DNA from: Albidovulum sp.
Lineage (GTDB): Bacteria > Pseudomonadota > Alphaproteobacteria > Rhodobacterales > Rhodobacteraceae
DNA length: 12,582 bases
Assembly (NCBI GenBank): GCA_030837785.1
Contig: JAUQYA010000027.1
Coordinates: 1 to 12,582 of the forward strand
Reading direction: 5' to 3'
Shown one piece after another: positions 1 through 5,805 of the stretch. How positions within the stretch are numbered: position 1 is the stretch's first letter; each line of letters starts with the position of its first letter. Position numbers and translations under genes: made by a program. The notes under the pieces are model-generated. The model saw nothing but the letters and a program-made list of their open reading frames with translations. It was not told the DNA's origin and made no database searches.

Positions 1-252
1 CAGCACCTCGGAAAAGGTGGTGCCGGACTGGGCGAGGATTTCCAGGAGCTTGATCTGGTCGCCGGTGGTCAGCGCGTCGTTCTCGACGAAGATGCGTTCG
101 ACGCGGGCGTTGAAGGCGTTGGCGTCGGGCAGCGAGAGGAAGAGCAGCACCGCGGCCAGCGCGAGGATGGCGACGATCGCCGCGATGCCCCAGAGGACGA
201 CGCGGTTGCCGGCGCGCAGCGCCTCGGCGGCTTGGCTGGTCGGTTCGGCCAC
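1..252 (-). CDS. Single-pass membrane protein of unknown function (3' end cut by window edge)
   Basis: I do not recognise this gene. The 84 visible residues start at a GTG and show a short polar N-terminus, one strongly hydrophobic segment at about residues 18-40 (VVLWGIAAIVAILALAAVLL), then a soluble region rich in charged and aliphatic residues (ARVERIFVENDAL and DQIKLLEIL). This suggests a membrane-anchored protein with a helical domain; sidedness is unclear. The reading frame stays open to base 1, so the C-terminus lies outside the window. The GTG was chosen because a GGGATCAGGA purine-rich stretch precedes it and no in-frame ATG lies nearby, but the start is uncertain. It lies 19 nt downstream of the 82-residue exported-protein gene on the same strand, so the two are probably co-transcribed. 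Confidence 0.6.
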   Translation of the reverse strand, partial: MAEPTSQAAEALRAGNRVVLWGIAAIVAILALAAVLLFLSLPDANAFNARVERIFVENDALTTGDQIKLLEILAQSGTTFSEVL

Positions 253-271
253 GTTCCTGATCCCGGCGGTC

Positions 272-520
272 TCAGCCCTTGGGAACAATGGAGACAATGG
301 CAAGAAGCGTCCAGCCCTTCTCTGCCAGCCGCGGTGCGAGGGCCGCGGCGGCCGCCGCCTCCGAGGCGCAGGCCTCGTCAGGCAGGCTGATGGTGCCGAA
401 ATCGAGCTTCAGCGGGTTGTCGCGCTTGGCCTTGTATTGCACTTGGCAGGCGGCATCGGCCGCGCCGGCGGCGAGGCAGGCGGCAAGGGCAAGGAGGGGA
501 AGGATGCGGCGCTTGGTCAT
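272..520 (-). CDS. Small exported protein, 82 aa, unknown function
   Basis: This is a short ATG-started gene with an AGGGTGG stretch 5 nt upstream. The N-terminus is a typical export signal: MTKRR, then a hydrophobic core ILPLLALAA. Two processing routes are possible: signal peptidase I near ADA-AC (residues 21-25), or lipoprotein processing at C15, because LAAC (12-15) fits a lipobox. The mature part is about 58 residues, has cysteines at 25 and 51 that could pair, an Ala-rich helix at about 52-66, and ends in a hydrophobic stretch (WTLLAIVSIVPKG). It is probably periplasmic or membrane-anchored. No family is recognised. It is the first gene of a likely two-gene unit with the downstream membrane protein and is divergent from the gene at 698. 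Confidence 0.7.
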   Translation of the reverse strand: MTKRRILPLLALAACLAAGAADAACQVQYKAKRDNPLKLDFGTISLPDEACASEAAAAAALAPRLAEKGWTLLAIVSIVPKG

Positions 521-548
521 GGCGCCACCCTGCGCCGCCGCGGTCGGG

Positions 549-613
549 CTAGGCAATAACAATGTGGTGCCGCCGACGCCGTTATCGGCTAGCGCGCGGG
601 CGTTATTGCCTGT
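549..613. promoter_or_regulatory. Three-copy 12-bp motif in divergent intergenic region (candidate operator)
   Basis: The 177-bp gap between the divergent genes at 520 (minus) and 698 (plus) holds three related 12-mers. GTTATTGCCTAG lies on the minus strand at 549-560, GTTATCGGCTAG (10 of 12 identical) on the plus strand at 581-592, and GTTATTGCCTGT (10 of 12) on the plus strand at 602-613. The outer copies form a perfect 10-bp inverted repeat (551-560 and 602-611). Centre-to-centre distances are 32 and 21 bp, about three and two helical turns, so all three could face the same side of the helix. This arrangement suits a DNA-binding regulator controlling both genes. No regulator gene is visible nearby, and no convincing -35/-10 pair could be assigned in this gap. 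Confidence 0.45.
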
Positions 614-697
614 CTCACGGGGGGTGCCGCAGGTTCGGGCGATGAGACATGCGGGCGCCGCTCCGGCCCGCCCTGCCACCCGAAAAGGAGAGCTGAA

Positions 698-1177
698 ATG
701 TTCCGCCACCTGACCAGCCGCCTCACCACGGGCCTCGCCGCCGCCGCGCTGGCACTGACCACCGCGCTTCCCACCCCCGCCGCCGCCATGAGCGACAAGG
801 ACCGCCAGTTGCTGACGCTTCTCCTCGGCGCGGCCGTGGTGGGCGCGATCATCCACGACGCCAACAAGGACAAGAAGAAATCCGTGCCGCCCGTGGCACG
901 CTACGATGACCGCTACCGCTTCGGCGACGACCACGACTGGCGTCATGACCGGAACCGCTGGCGCCACCGGACCGTCCCTGCGGAATGCGTCTTCTCGCTC
1001 CGCGGAACGCGCGGCCCGCGCGATGTCGTCTCGGCCCGCTGTCTGAGCGAGGCCGGGATGCGGCGCGACCTTCCGGCCGAATGCGCCTTCGACATCGACG
1101 CCGGCTGGGGCAGCCGCACGGTCTATGGCACCCGCTGCCTGCGCGAGAACGGCTACCGCATCGCCGAGGCACGCTGA
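698..1177 (+). CDS. Exported protein with duplicated two-cysteine module, 159 aa
   Basis: I do not recognise a named family. The start is supported by AAAGGAGA about 6 nt upstream of the ATG. A signal peptide covers residues 1-30 (hydrophobic core TGLAAAALALTTAL, likely cleavage after PAAA). A second hydrophobic stretch at about 38-52 (QLLTLLLGAAVVGAI) could be a membrane anchor. Next comes a very polar Lys/Asp/Arg/His-rich segment (about 55-90), then two tandem modules. Module 1 (about 93-123) begins VPAECVF and module 2 (about 125-155) begins LPAECAF. Each has a second Cys 18 residues later within ARCL or TRCL, giving cysteines 97/115 and 129/147 with a 32-residue period. Even numbers of cysteines in an exported protein suggest disulphides. 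The gene is monocistronic and ends just before a hairpin terminator. Confidence 0.8.
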   Translation: MFRHLTSRLTTGLAAAALALTTALPTPAAAMSDKDRQLLTLLLGAAVVGAIIHDANKDKKKSVPPVARYDDRYRFGDDHDWRHDRNRWRHRTVPAECVFSLRGTRGPRDVVSARCLSEAGMRRDLPAECAFDIDAGWGSRTVYGTRCLRENGYRIAEAR

Positions 1178-1198
1178 AGGTTTCGAGCAGACGGCGAA

Positions 1199-1258
1199 GG
1201 GGGCATAGGCCCCCCGGGCCGCGCCTCGGGGCGGATGCGGGCGCATCCGCCCCCTTTT
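1199..1258 (+). terminator. Rho-independent terminator with preceding small hairpin
   Basis: A small hairpin (GGGGGC at 1199-1204, GCCCCC at 1209-1214) is followed by a strong one. GGGGCGGATGCG (1228-1239) pairs perfectly with CGCATCCGCCCC (1242-1253), allowing for a few unpaired bases at the tip, and TTTT follows at 1255-1258. The position, 50 nt after the stop of the exported-protein gene and before rnhB, fits termination of the upstream plus-strand transcript. Confidence 0.7.
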
Positions 1259-1282
1259 CCTTGCGGCAACCCGCGCCGGCGG

Positions 1283-1309
1283 CTTGCGCGGGCCACGGTT
1301 TTGCGCAAG
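1283..1309 (+). promoter_or_regulatory. Inverted repeat overlapping the rnhB ribosome-binding site
   Basis: CTTGCGC (1283-1289) and GCGCAAG (1303-1309) form a perfect 7-bp inverted repeat with a 13-nt loop. The 3' arm covers the AAG of the AAGGTGG sequence that precedes the rnhB ATG at 1318. In RNA, this stem could partly hide the ribosome-binding site. This is structure read from sequence only; no regulator or ligand is implied. Confidence 0.3.
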
Positions 1310-1317
1310 GTGGCGGC

Positions 1318-1953
1318 ATGTCCGGTTGCCCCGATCTTTCCTTTGAAAAGGCCGCCTTCGCCCGTGGAATCCTGCGCGTGGCGGGGGTGGACGAGGCCGG
1401 CCGGGGGCCGCTCTGCGGCCCGGTCGTCGCGGCCGCGGTGCGGCTCGATCCGGCGGCGGTTCCGGGCGGGCTGAACGATTCCAAGAAGCTGAGCGCGGCG
1501 CGGCGCGAGGCGCTGTTCGCGGCGATCATGGCCGCAGCGGACGTCAGCATCGCCGAGGCGAGCGCGGCCGAGATCGACGTGCTCAACATCCTCGAGGCGA
1601 GCCATCTGGCGATGTGCCGCGCCATCGCCGGGCTCGGCGAGGCACCCGACCATGTGCTGATCGACGGCAACCGCATCCCGCGCGGCCTTGCGATCAGCGC
1701 CGAGGCGATCGTCAAGGGCGACGCGCGCTGCGCCTCGATCGCCGCGGCCTCGATCGTCGCCAAGGTGTGGCGCGACCGCATCATGGTGGATTTGGCGCAA
1801 CAGCACCCCGGCTACGGCTGGGAACACAATGCCGGATACCCGACGAAAGACCATCTCGTCGCGCTCAGAAATCTCGGGCCGACCCCACACCATAGGCGTT
1901 CGTTTCGGCCGGTGCACAACATCTTGTGCCAAGAGGAATCTGTAAGTTCTTGA
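1318..1953 (+). CDS. rnhB: Ribonuclease HII
   Basis: RNase HII cuts the RNA strand of RNA-DNA hybrids and makes the first incision at single ribonucleotides misincorporated in DNA. The 211-residue protein carries the family landmarks: GVDEAGRG at 23-30 with metal-binding D25 and E26, the DSKKL motif at 54-58, LIDGN with D116, and KGDARC with D135, followed by the conserved SIAAASIVAKVWRD region at 140-153. The length is typical. The ATG at 1318 was chosen because AAGGTGG lies just upstream and the N-terminus fits the family; the frame is open further upstream but that part does not look like RNase HII. ccrM follows after 84 nt, an adjacency I recall from other alphaproteobacteria. Confidence 0.96.
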   Translation: MSGCPDLSFEKAAFARGILRVAGVDEAGRGPLCGPVVAAAVRLDPAAVPGGLNDSKKLSAARREALFAAIMAAADVSIAEASAAEIDVLNILEASHLAMCRAIAGLGEAPDHVLIDGNRIPRGLAISAEAIVKGDARCASIAAASIVAKVWRDRIMVDLAQQHPGYGWEHNAGYPTKDHLVALRNLGPTPHHRRSFRPVHNILCQEESVSS

Positions 1954-1990
1954 TTCAAAAAAGAATTTGACGGCGAATCGGCGCTGACTC
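1936..1990. promoter_or_regulatory. Cluster of four GANTC (CcrM target) sites upstream of ccrM
   Basis: GAATC (1936-1940, last codons of rnhB), GATTC (1952-1956, overlapping the rnhB stop), GAATC (1975-1979) and GACTC (1986-1990) all match GANTC, the sequence methylated by CcrM enzymes. At this base composition one site is expected roughly every 300 bp, so four in 55 bp is strongly enriched. In Caulobacter, GANTC methylation near the ccrM promoter is known to affect ccrM transcription. Autoregulation here is inferred from position. I see no TTAA-N7-TTAA CtrA box. Confidence 0.55.
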
Positions 1991-1995
1991 ATCTT
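1967..1995 (+). promoter_or_regulatory. Candidate ccrM promoter (-35 TTGACG, weak -10)
   Basis: TTGACG at 1967-1972 is one base from the sigma-70 -35 consensus. A 17-nt spacer leads to CATCTT at 1990-1995, a poor -10 (3 of 6). Two GANTC sites (1975-1979 and 1986-1990) sit within or against the spacer, where methylation could influence polymerase binding. An A-rich tract, unusual for this GC-rich window, precedes it at 1957-1965. Read-through from rnhB is also possible because no terminator separates the two genes. Confidence 0.3.
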
Positions 1996-2037
1996 GGTGC
2001 CAACCACACGGCAGCAATCGCCGGGGATGAGGCAGCG

Positions 2038-3153
2038 ATGACCAAGACCACGACGAAGGAGGCTGCGGCGCTTCCGCTCAACCAGATCATTGCCGGCGAC
2101 TGCATCGAGGTGATGCGGTCCCTGCCGGAGGCAGGCGTCGACCTGATCTTCGCCGACCCGCCCTACAACCTCCAGCTTCGCGGCGATCTGCACCGGCCCG
2201 ACAACTCCCGCGTCGATGCGGTGGATGACCACTGGGACCAGTTTTCGTCGTTCGCGGCCTACGATGCCTTCACCCGCGACTGGCTGGCGGCGGCGCGGCG
2301 GCTCTTGAAGCCGAACGGCGCGATCTGGGTGATCGGCTCCTACCACAACGTCTTCCGCATGGGGGCGGAGTTGCAAAACCAGGGCTACTGGATTCTCAAC
2401 GACGTGGTCTGGCGCAAGTCGAACCCGATGCCCAACTTCCGCGGCAAGCGGCTGACCAACGCGCACGAGACGCTGATCTGGGCGTCGAAGTCGGAGGGCG
2501 GCCGGTATACCTTCAACTACGAGGCGCTGAAGGCCCTCAACGAGGGCGTGCAGATGCGGTCGGACTGGGTCATTCCGCTCTGCACGGGGGCCGAGCGGCT
2601 GAAGGACGACGCGGGCGAGAAGGCGCATCCGACCCAGAAGCCCGAGGCGCTTTTGCACCGCATCCTCGTCGGCACGACGAATGCAGGCGACGTCGTGCTC
2701 GATCCGTTCTTCGGAACCGGCACGACCGGCGCAGTGGCCAAGATGCTTGGCCGCGACTTCATCGGGATCGAGCGGGAGGACGCCTACCGGGAGGCCGCCC
2801 GGCGGCGGATCGAGAAGGTGCGCCGGTTCGACCGTGCGGCGCTGGAGACCAGCGTTTCGAAACGCGCCGAGCCGCGCGTGCCCTTCGGGCAGGTGGTGGA
2901 GCGGGGGATGCTCCGCCCGGGCGAGGAGCTTTATTCGATCGGCAACCGCTTCACGGCCAAGGTCCGGGCCGACGGCACGCTGATCGGCAATGACGTCAAG
3001 GGCTCGATCCACCAGGTCGGCGCGCATCTGGAAGGTGCGCCCTCCTGCAACGGCTGGACCTACTGGCACTTCAGGCGCGACGGCAAGCTGGTGCCGATCG
3101 ACATCCTGCGCCAGCAGATCCGCGCCGAGATGGAGGACGGCCGTCCCCACTGA
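2038..3153 (+). CDS. ccrM: CcrM-type DNA adenine-N6 methyltransferase (GANTC-specific)
   Basis: CcrM methylates adenine in GANTC and links DNA methylation state to the cell cycle in many alphaproteobacteria. The 371-residue protein has the beta-class motif order. The catalytic DPPY (residues 40-43) is near the N-terminus, within FADPPYNLQL. The target-recognition region follows, with NPMPNF at 129-134 and NAHETLIWA at 141-149. The S-adenosylmethionine-binding motif DPFFGTGTT (222-230) comes last. Residues about 280-371 form the extra C-terminal domain seen in CcrM proteins (ending near CNGWTYWHF and ILRQQIRAEM), which is required for DNA binding in characterised members. Length is close to the usual 350-380. 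The ATG at 2038 follows a GGGGATGAGG purine-rich stretch. No restriction partner lies nearby, fitting an orphan methylase. Confidence 0.95.
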   Translation: MTKTTTKEAAALPLNQIIAGDCIEVMRSLPEAGVDLIFADPPYNLQLRGDLHRPDNSRVDAVDDHWDQFSSFAAYDAFTRDWLAAARRLLKPNGAIWVIGSYHNVFRMGAELQNQGYWILNDVVWRKSNPMPNFRGKRLTNAHETLIWASKSEGGRYTFNYEALKALNEGVQMRSDWVIPLCTGAERLKDDAGEKAHPTQKPEALLHRILVGTTNAGDVVLDPFFGTGTTGAVAKMLGRDFIGIEREDAYREAARRRIEKVRRFDRAALETSVSKRAEPRVPFGQVVERGMLRPGEELYSIGNRFTAKVRADGTLIGNDVKGSIHQVGAHLEGAPSCNGWTYWHFRRDGKLVPIDILRQQIRAEMEDGRPH

Positions 3154-3202
3154 TTTCACGGTTACCGCCGGTGCCTGTGGCCAGAACCACGGCACGAACT
3201 GT

Positions 3203-3236
3203 CCCCGCCGGATTGCACCCCCGGCGGGGATTTTTT
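3203..3236 (+). terminator. Rho-independent terminator of ccrM
   Basis: CCCCGCCGG (3203-3211) pairs perfectly with CCGGCGGGG (3221-3229) around a 9-nt loop and is followed by A and six T (3231-3236). It lies 50 nt after the ccrM stop codon on the same strand. This is the clearest intrinsic terminator in the window. Confidence 0.88.
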
Positions 3237-3271
3237 ATCGGCCGCGCCGGGCGGCGCGACGTCCTTGGTGG

Positions 3272-3311
3272 CGACCGCCCCTGGCGGTCGTGTGCCTCCG
3301 GCGGGATATTT
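3272..3311 (+). repeat. Hairpin plus CCTCCGGCGGGATATTT intergenic element
   Basis: A perfect 8-bp stem with 3-nt loop (CGACCGCC at 3272-3279, GGCGGTCG at 3283-3290) is followed within 4 nt by GCCTCCGGCGGGATATTT (3294-3311). The latter contains its own short stem (CCTCCGG/CGGG region) and a T-rich end, then AACGAAGAAG. From memory, very similar GCCTCCGGCGGG(G/A)TATTT sequences ending in AAGAAG recur in intergenic regions of Rhodobacteraceae genomes; I cannot verify this here and only one copy is in the window. It could be a dispersed repeat or a second terminator after ccrM. Confidence 0.4.
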
Positions 3312-3327
3312 CGGGCAACGAAGAAGT

Positions 3328-3368
3328 CCGGGGGGGAAGAAGCGCGGCGCTCAGCCTGCGCCCCCCGG
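3328..3368. other. GC-rich inverted repeat in the ccrM/mutY convergent spacer
   Basis: CCGGGGGG (3328-3335) and CCCCCCGG (3361-3368) form an 8-bp perfect inverted repeat, with GCGC arms (about 3342-3345 and 3357-3360) able to extend the stem inside. No T-tract follows on either strand, so it is not a classical terminator, but its place between convergent ccrM and mutY would suit a bidirectional transcription barrier. The rest of the 3154-3451 spacer, about 80 nt from 3369 to 3451, contains GC-rich sequence in which I recognise nothing. Confidence 0.3.
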
Positions 3369-3451
3369 TATCGGCAGGGTGCCGCGGTTGGGTCTGGCCG
3401 GCCGGGGATGCCCGGGCCGTGCTGCTTGCGCCACGTCGGCCCCCCCGCGAT

Positions 3452-4510
3452 TCAATCATCCGCGAAAGCGGCCGACGCGAGGTCATGGGCCTTGCGCATC
3501 ACCGTGGGCAGGCTTGCCGGACGGAAGGCGGCACAGGGCAGGAAGTCGCCCCGGCCGGGCGTGGTGTCGAGCGGAAGGCGCGCGGCCATGACCGAGAGCC
3601 TGAGGTGGAAATGGGTGAAGGTATGGCGGACCTCGCCGGGGATCGGCTGCCACGATCCCGGCGCCGGAGGCCTGGAAACAGGCTCTGTTTCGGCCCAATC
3701 GCTGCCCGGCCAGCCGAGCATTCCGCCAAGCAGCCCGCGGTCCGGCCGCCGTTCGAGAAGGACCGCGCCGTCCGTGCGCAGGCCCACGAAGGCGATCCCG
3801 CGCCTTGTGGGCTTTTCCGGCTTCGGCGCCTTCAGCGGCAGGTTGGCGGCGATGCCGGCGGCTTGGGCGGCGCAGGCGGGCCGCAGGGGGCAGAGCCCGC
3901 AGGCGGGGTTGCGGGGCGTGCAGATCGTCGCGCCGAGATCCATCATCGCCTGCGCGAAATCGCCGGGCCGTGCGTCTGGCGTGAGACCTGCGGCCAGCGC
4001 TGCAAGCTGGGGCCTGGCCGCGGGCAGCGGCGTCTCGACGGCAAAGACCCGCGCGACGACACGCTCGACATTGCCGTCGACCACCGTCGCGGGTTCGTCG
4101 AAGGCGATGGCGGCGATTGCCGCGGCGGTATAGGGGCCGATGCCGGGCAGGAGGAGGAGTGCGTCGCGGGTTTCGGGAAAGCGTCCGCCGCGAGCGGCAA
4201 CGGCGCGGGCGCATTTCAGGAGGTTCCTTGCCCGGGCGTAGTAGCCGAGCCCCGCCCATTCCGCCATCACCTCGCCGTCCTCCGCCGCCGCGAGCGCCGC
4301 GACGTCGGGCCAGCGCTCGGTGAAGCGGCGGAAGGGGTCGCGCACGGCTGCCACCGTCGTCTGCTGGAGCATCACCTCCGACAGCCAGACGCGGTAGGGG
4401 TCGGACCGTTCGCCCGCCTTGCGTTCCGCGGGCCCGACCCGCCAGGGCATGACGCGGGCGTGGCGGTCGTACCAGGCGAGAAGCGCCCCGGCGATCGTCG
4501 CGTCACACAA
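3452..4510 (-). CDS. mutY: A/G-specific adenine glycosylase MutY
   Basis: MutY removes adenine mispaired with 8-oxoguanine and so prevents G:C to T:A mutations. The 352-residue protein shows WYDRHARVMPWR near the N-terminus, catalytic E45 in LSEVMLQQTTV, the helix-hairpin-helix LPGIGPYTA (121-129), catalytic D145 in VVDGNVERV, and an iron-sulphur cluster motif C197-X6-C204-X2-C207-X5-C213. A C-terminal MutT/Nudix-like 8-oxoG recognition domain (about 238-347) includes TFTHFHLRL at 297-305. The start is a TTG: an in-frame stop lies two codons upstream, GGAGG sits 8 nt before it, and the next in-frame ATG (residue 21) would cut into the conserved MPWR segment. It diverges from dciA across an 84-bp gap and converges on ccrM. 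Confidence 0.96.
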   Translation of the reverse strand: MCDATIAGALLAWYDRHARVMPWRVGPAERKAGERSDPYRVWLSEVMLQQTTVAAVRDPFRRFTERWPDVAALAAAEDGEVMAEWAGLGYYARARNLLKCARAVAARGGRFPETRDALLLLPGIGPYTAAAIAAIAFDEPATVVDGNVERVVARVFAVETPLPAARPQLAALAAGLTPDARPGDFAQAMMDLGATICTPRNPACGLCPLRPACAAQAAGIAANLPLKAPKPEKPTRRGIAFVGLRTDGAVLLERRPDRGLLGGMLGWPGSDWAETEPVSRPPAPGSWQPIPGEVRHTFTHFHLRLSVMAARLPLDTTPGRGDFLPCAAFRPASLPTVMRKAHDLASAAFADD

Positions 4511-4594
4511 TCTTTATGCCTCCGTCAGCCGCAATCCGGTGGGCAAGCCCGTGCCCTTCGCCTAATGTAGCGGATGCGACCGGAAAGGACAGCG

Positions 4595-5122
4595 ATGCGC
4601 GAAAGGGACGCCGAGCCGAGACGGAGGAGACGGGGCTTCGAGCCCGCCGCGGGTCTTCTGAAGGACCGCATCCGCGCGGTGGGCGAATCGCGCGGCTTCG
4701 CGGTTTCGCGCCTCTTGACCCATTGGACCGAGGTGGTGGGCGCGGAGATCGCCGCGATCGCGCTGCCGGTGAAGATCGGCTACGGCCGCGAGGGGCTTGG
4801 CGCGACGCTGACGCTCCTGACAACGGGTGCAGCCGCGCCGATCGTGCAGATGCAGCTGCCGAGGATTCGCGAGCGCGTGAACGCCTGCTACGGCTACAAC
4901 GCGATTTTCCGGGTGGCGGTGACGCAGACCGCGTCCACCGGATTTGCCGAGGGGCAGGTGGCCTTCGCGCCGGCCCCGAAGCCTGCGCCGCGCGCCGCCG
5001 ATCCCGCCATCCGGCGCGAGGCCACCGCGCTGTCGGGAGAGGTGCAGGACCCTGCTCTTCGCGCGGCGCTTGAAGCTTTGGGCGAAAAAGTGTTGTCTCG
5101 CCCCGGACAGAAGAGAGGCTGA
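4595..5122 (+). CDS. dciA: DUF721 protein, DciA-family DnaB helicase loader
   Basis: DUF721 proteins include DciA, the ancestral bacterial factor that helps load the replicative helicase DnaB in species lacking DnaC or DnaI. The protein begins with an Arg-rich stretch (residues 9-13). The DUF721 core follows at about 20-110: LLKDRI, VSRLLTHWTEVVGAEIA with the conserved Trp (W44) and VVG, and VQMQLPRIRERVNACYGYNA at 84-103. A Pro/Ala-rich linker (about 123-138) leads to a C-terminal helix (about 140-168). I chose the ATG at 4595 over the in-frame ATG at 4574 because AAAGGA lies 5 nt before it and nothing similar precedes 4574; the product is 175 residues. The DsbA-like gene begins 4 nt after the stop. 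Replication function is inferred from the family. Confidence 0.8.
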   Translation: MRERDAEPRRRRRGFEPAAGLLKDRIRAVGESRGFAVSRLLTHWTEVVGAEIAAIALPVKIGYGREGLGATLTLLTTGAAAPIVQMQLPRIRERVNACYGYNAIFRVAVTQTASTGFAEGQVAFAPAPKPAPRAADPAIRREATALSGEVQDPALRAALEALGEKVLSRPGQKRG

Positions 5123-5126
5123 TCCC

Positions 5127-5801
5127 ATGTCGAAGACCCCTATCCTTGCCGGTGTGCTGGCGGTTGCCGTCGCCGGCGGCGCGTTCTGGATGACGCGCGA
5201 CGCCGCGCCCCTGCCGCCCGTGCTTTCCACCGCTGCCGAGGCGCAGGAGGCAACCGTGTCATCCGAGGCGGCGGCCGTGCCCGACATGATCCTCGGCAAG
5301 CTCGACGCGCCGGTCGAGGTGATCGAATACGCCTCGTTCACCTGTCCGCACTGCGCGAATTTCCATGACACCGTCCTCGGCCAGTTGAAGAAGAACTACA
5401 TCGACACCGGCAAGGTGAAGTTCGTCTATCGCGAGGTCTACTTCGACAAATACGGCCTCTGGGCCGCGATGGTGGCGCGCTGTGCCGGGCCGGAGAAGTA
5501 TTTCCCGGTCTCGGACATGATCTATGACACCCAGACGGCGTGGATCGGCAACGGCGAGGAGGCGACGATCGCCGAGAACCTGCGCAAGATCGGGCTCAAG
5601 GCCGGGATGTCGAAAGAGGCGCTCGACGCCTGCCTGAACGACAACGCGAAGGCCAAGGCGATGGTCGCGGCCTATCAGGCCAACGCCACCAAGGACAACA
5701 TTTCGGGCACGCCGAGCTTCATCATCAACGGCGAGAAGTTCTCGGGCGAGATGGCCTACGAGGAATTCGCCAAGATCCTCGAAGCAAAGCTGGCGAACTG
5801 A
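5127..5801 (+). CDS. DsbA-family periplasmic thiol:disulphide oxidoreductase
   Basis: This exported thioredoxin-fold protein probably forms or rearranges disulphides in periplasmic proteins. Residues 1-20 are a hydrophobic signal or anchor (ILAGVLAVAVAGGAFW), followed by a low-complexity Ala/Pro/Glu linker to about 50. The thioredoxin fold starts near residue 60 with EVIEYASFTCPHC; the active site is C73-P-H-C76, the same CPHC as E. coli DsbA. The inserted helical domain covers about 105-185, and the cis-Pro loop is GTPSF with P196. Two further cysteines, C119 and C169, may form the second disulphide known in alphaproteobacterial DsbA1 proteins. GAGAGG lies about 8 nt before the ATG. The gene is 4 nt from both neighbours, so it is probably in one operon with dciA and the CoA-transferase gene. 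Thioredoxin-fold activity is well supported; the direction (oxidase or isomerase) is inferred. Confidence 0.9.
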   Translation: MSKTPILAGVLAVAVAGGAFWMTRDAAPLPPVLSTAAEAQEATVSSEAAAVPDMILGKLDAPVEVIEYASFTCPHCANFHDTVLGQLKKNYIDTGKVKFVYREVYFDKYGLWAAMVARCAGPEKYFPVSDMIYDTQTAWIGNGEEATIAENLRKIGLKAGMSKEALDACLNDNAKAKAMVAAYQANATKDNISGTPSFIINGEKFSGEMAYEEFAKILEAKLAN

Positions 5802-5805
5802 CGTC

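Noticed and set aside
1957..2037. CtrA binding site upstream of ccrM
   Set aside because: No TTAA-N7-TTAA or close half-site is present in the gap.
1153..3195. 680-codon open frame on the minus strand opposite rnhB and ccrM
   Set aside because: It lies antisense to two genes with complete catalytic motifs, and its product is Arg/His/Pro-rich low-complexity sequence typical of antisense frames in GC-rich DNA.
2990..4570. 526-codon open frame on the plus strand over the ccrM end and mutY
   Set aside because: It overlaps ccrM in another frame, crosses the ccrM terminator and runs antisense to mutY; no protein pattern is visible.
4574..4594. Upstream ATG as the dciA start
   Set aside because: It has no ribosome-binding site, whereas AAAGGA sits 5 nt before the ATG at 4595.
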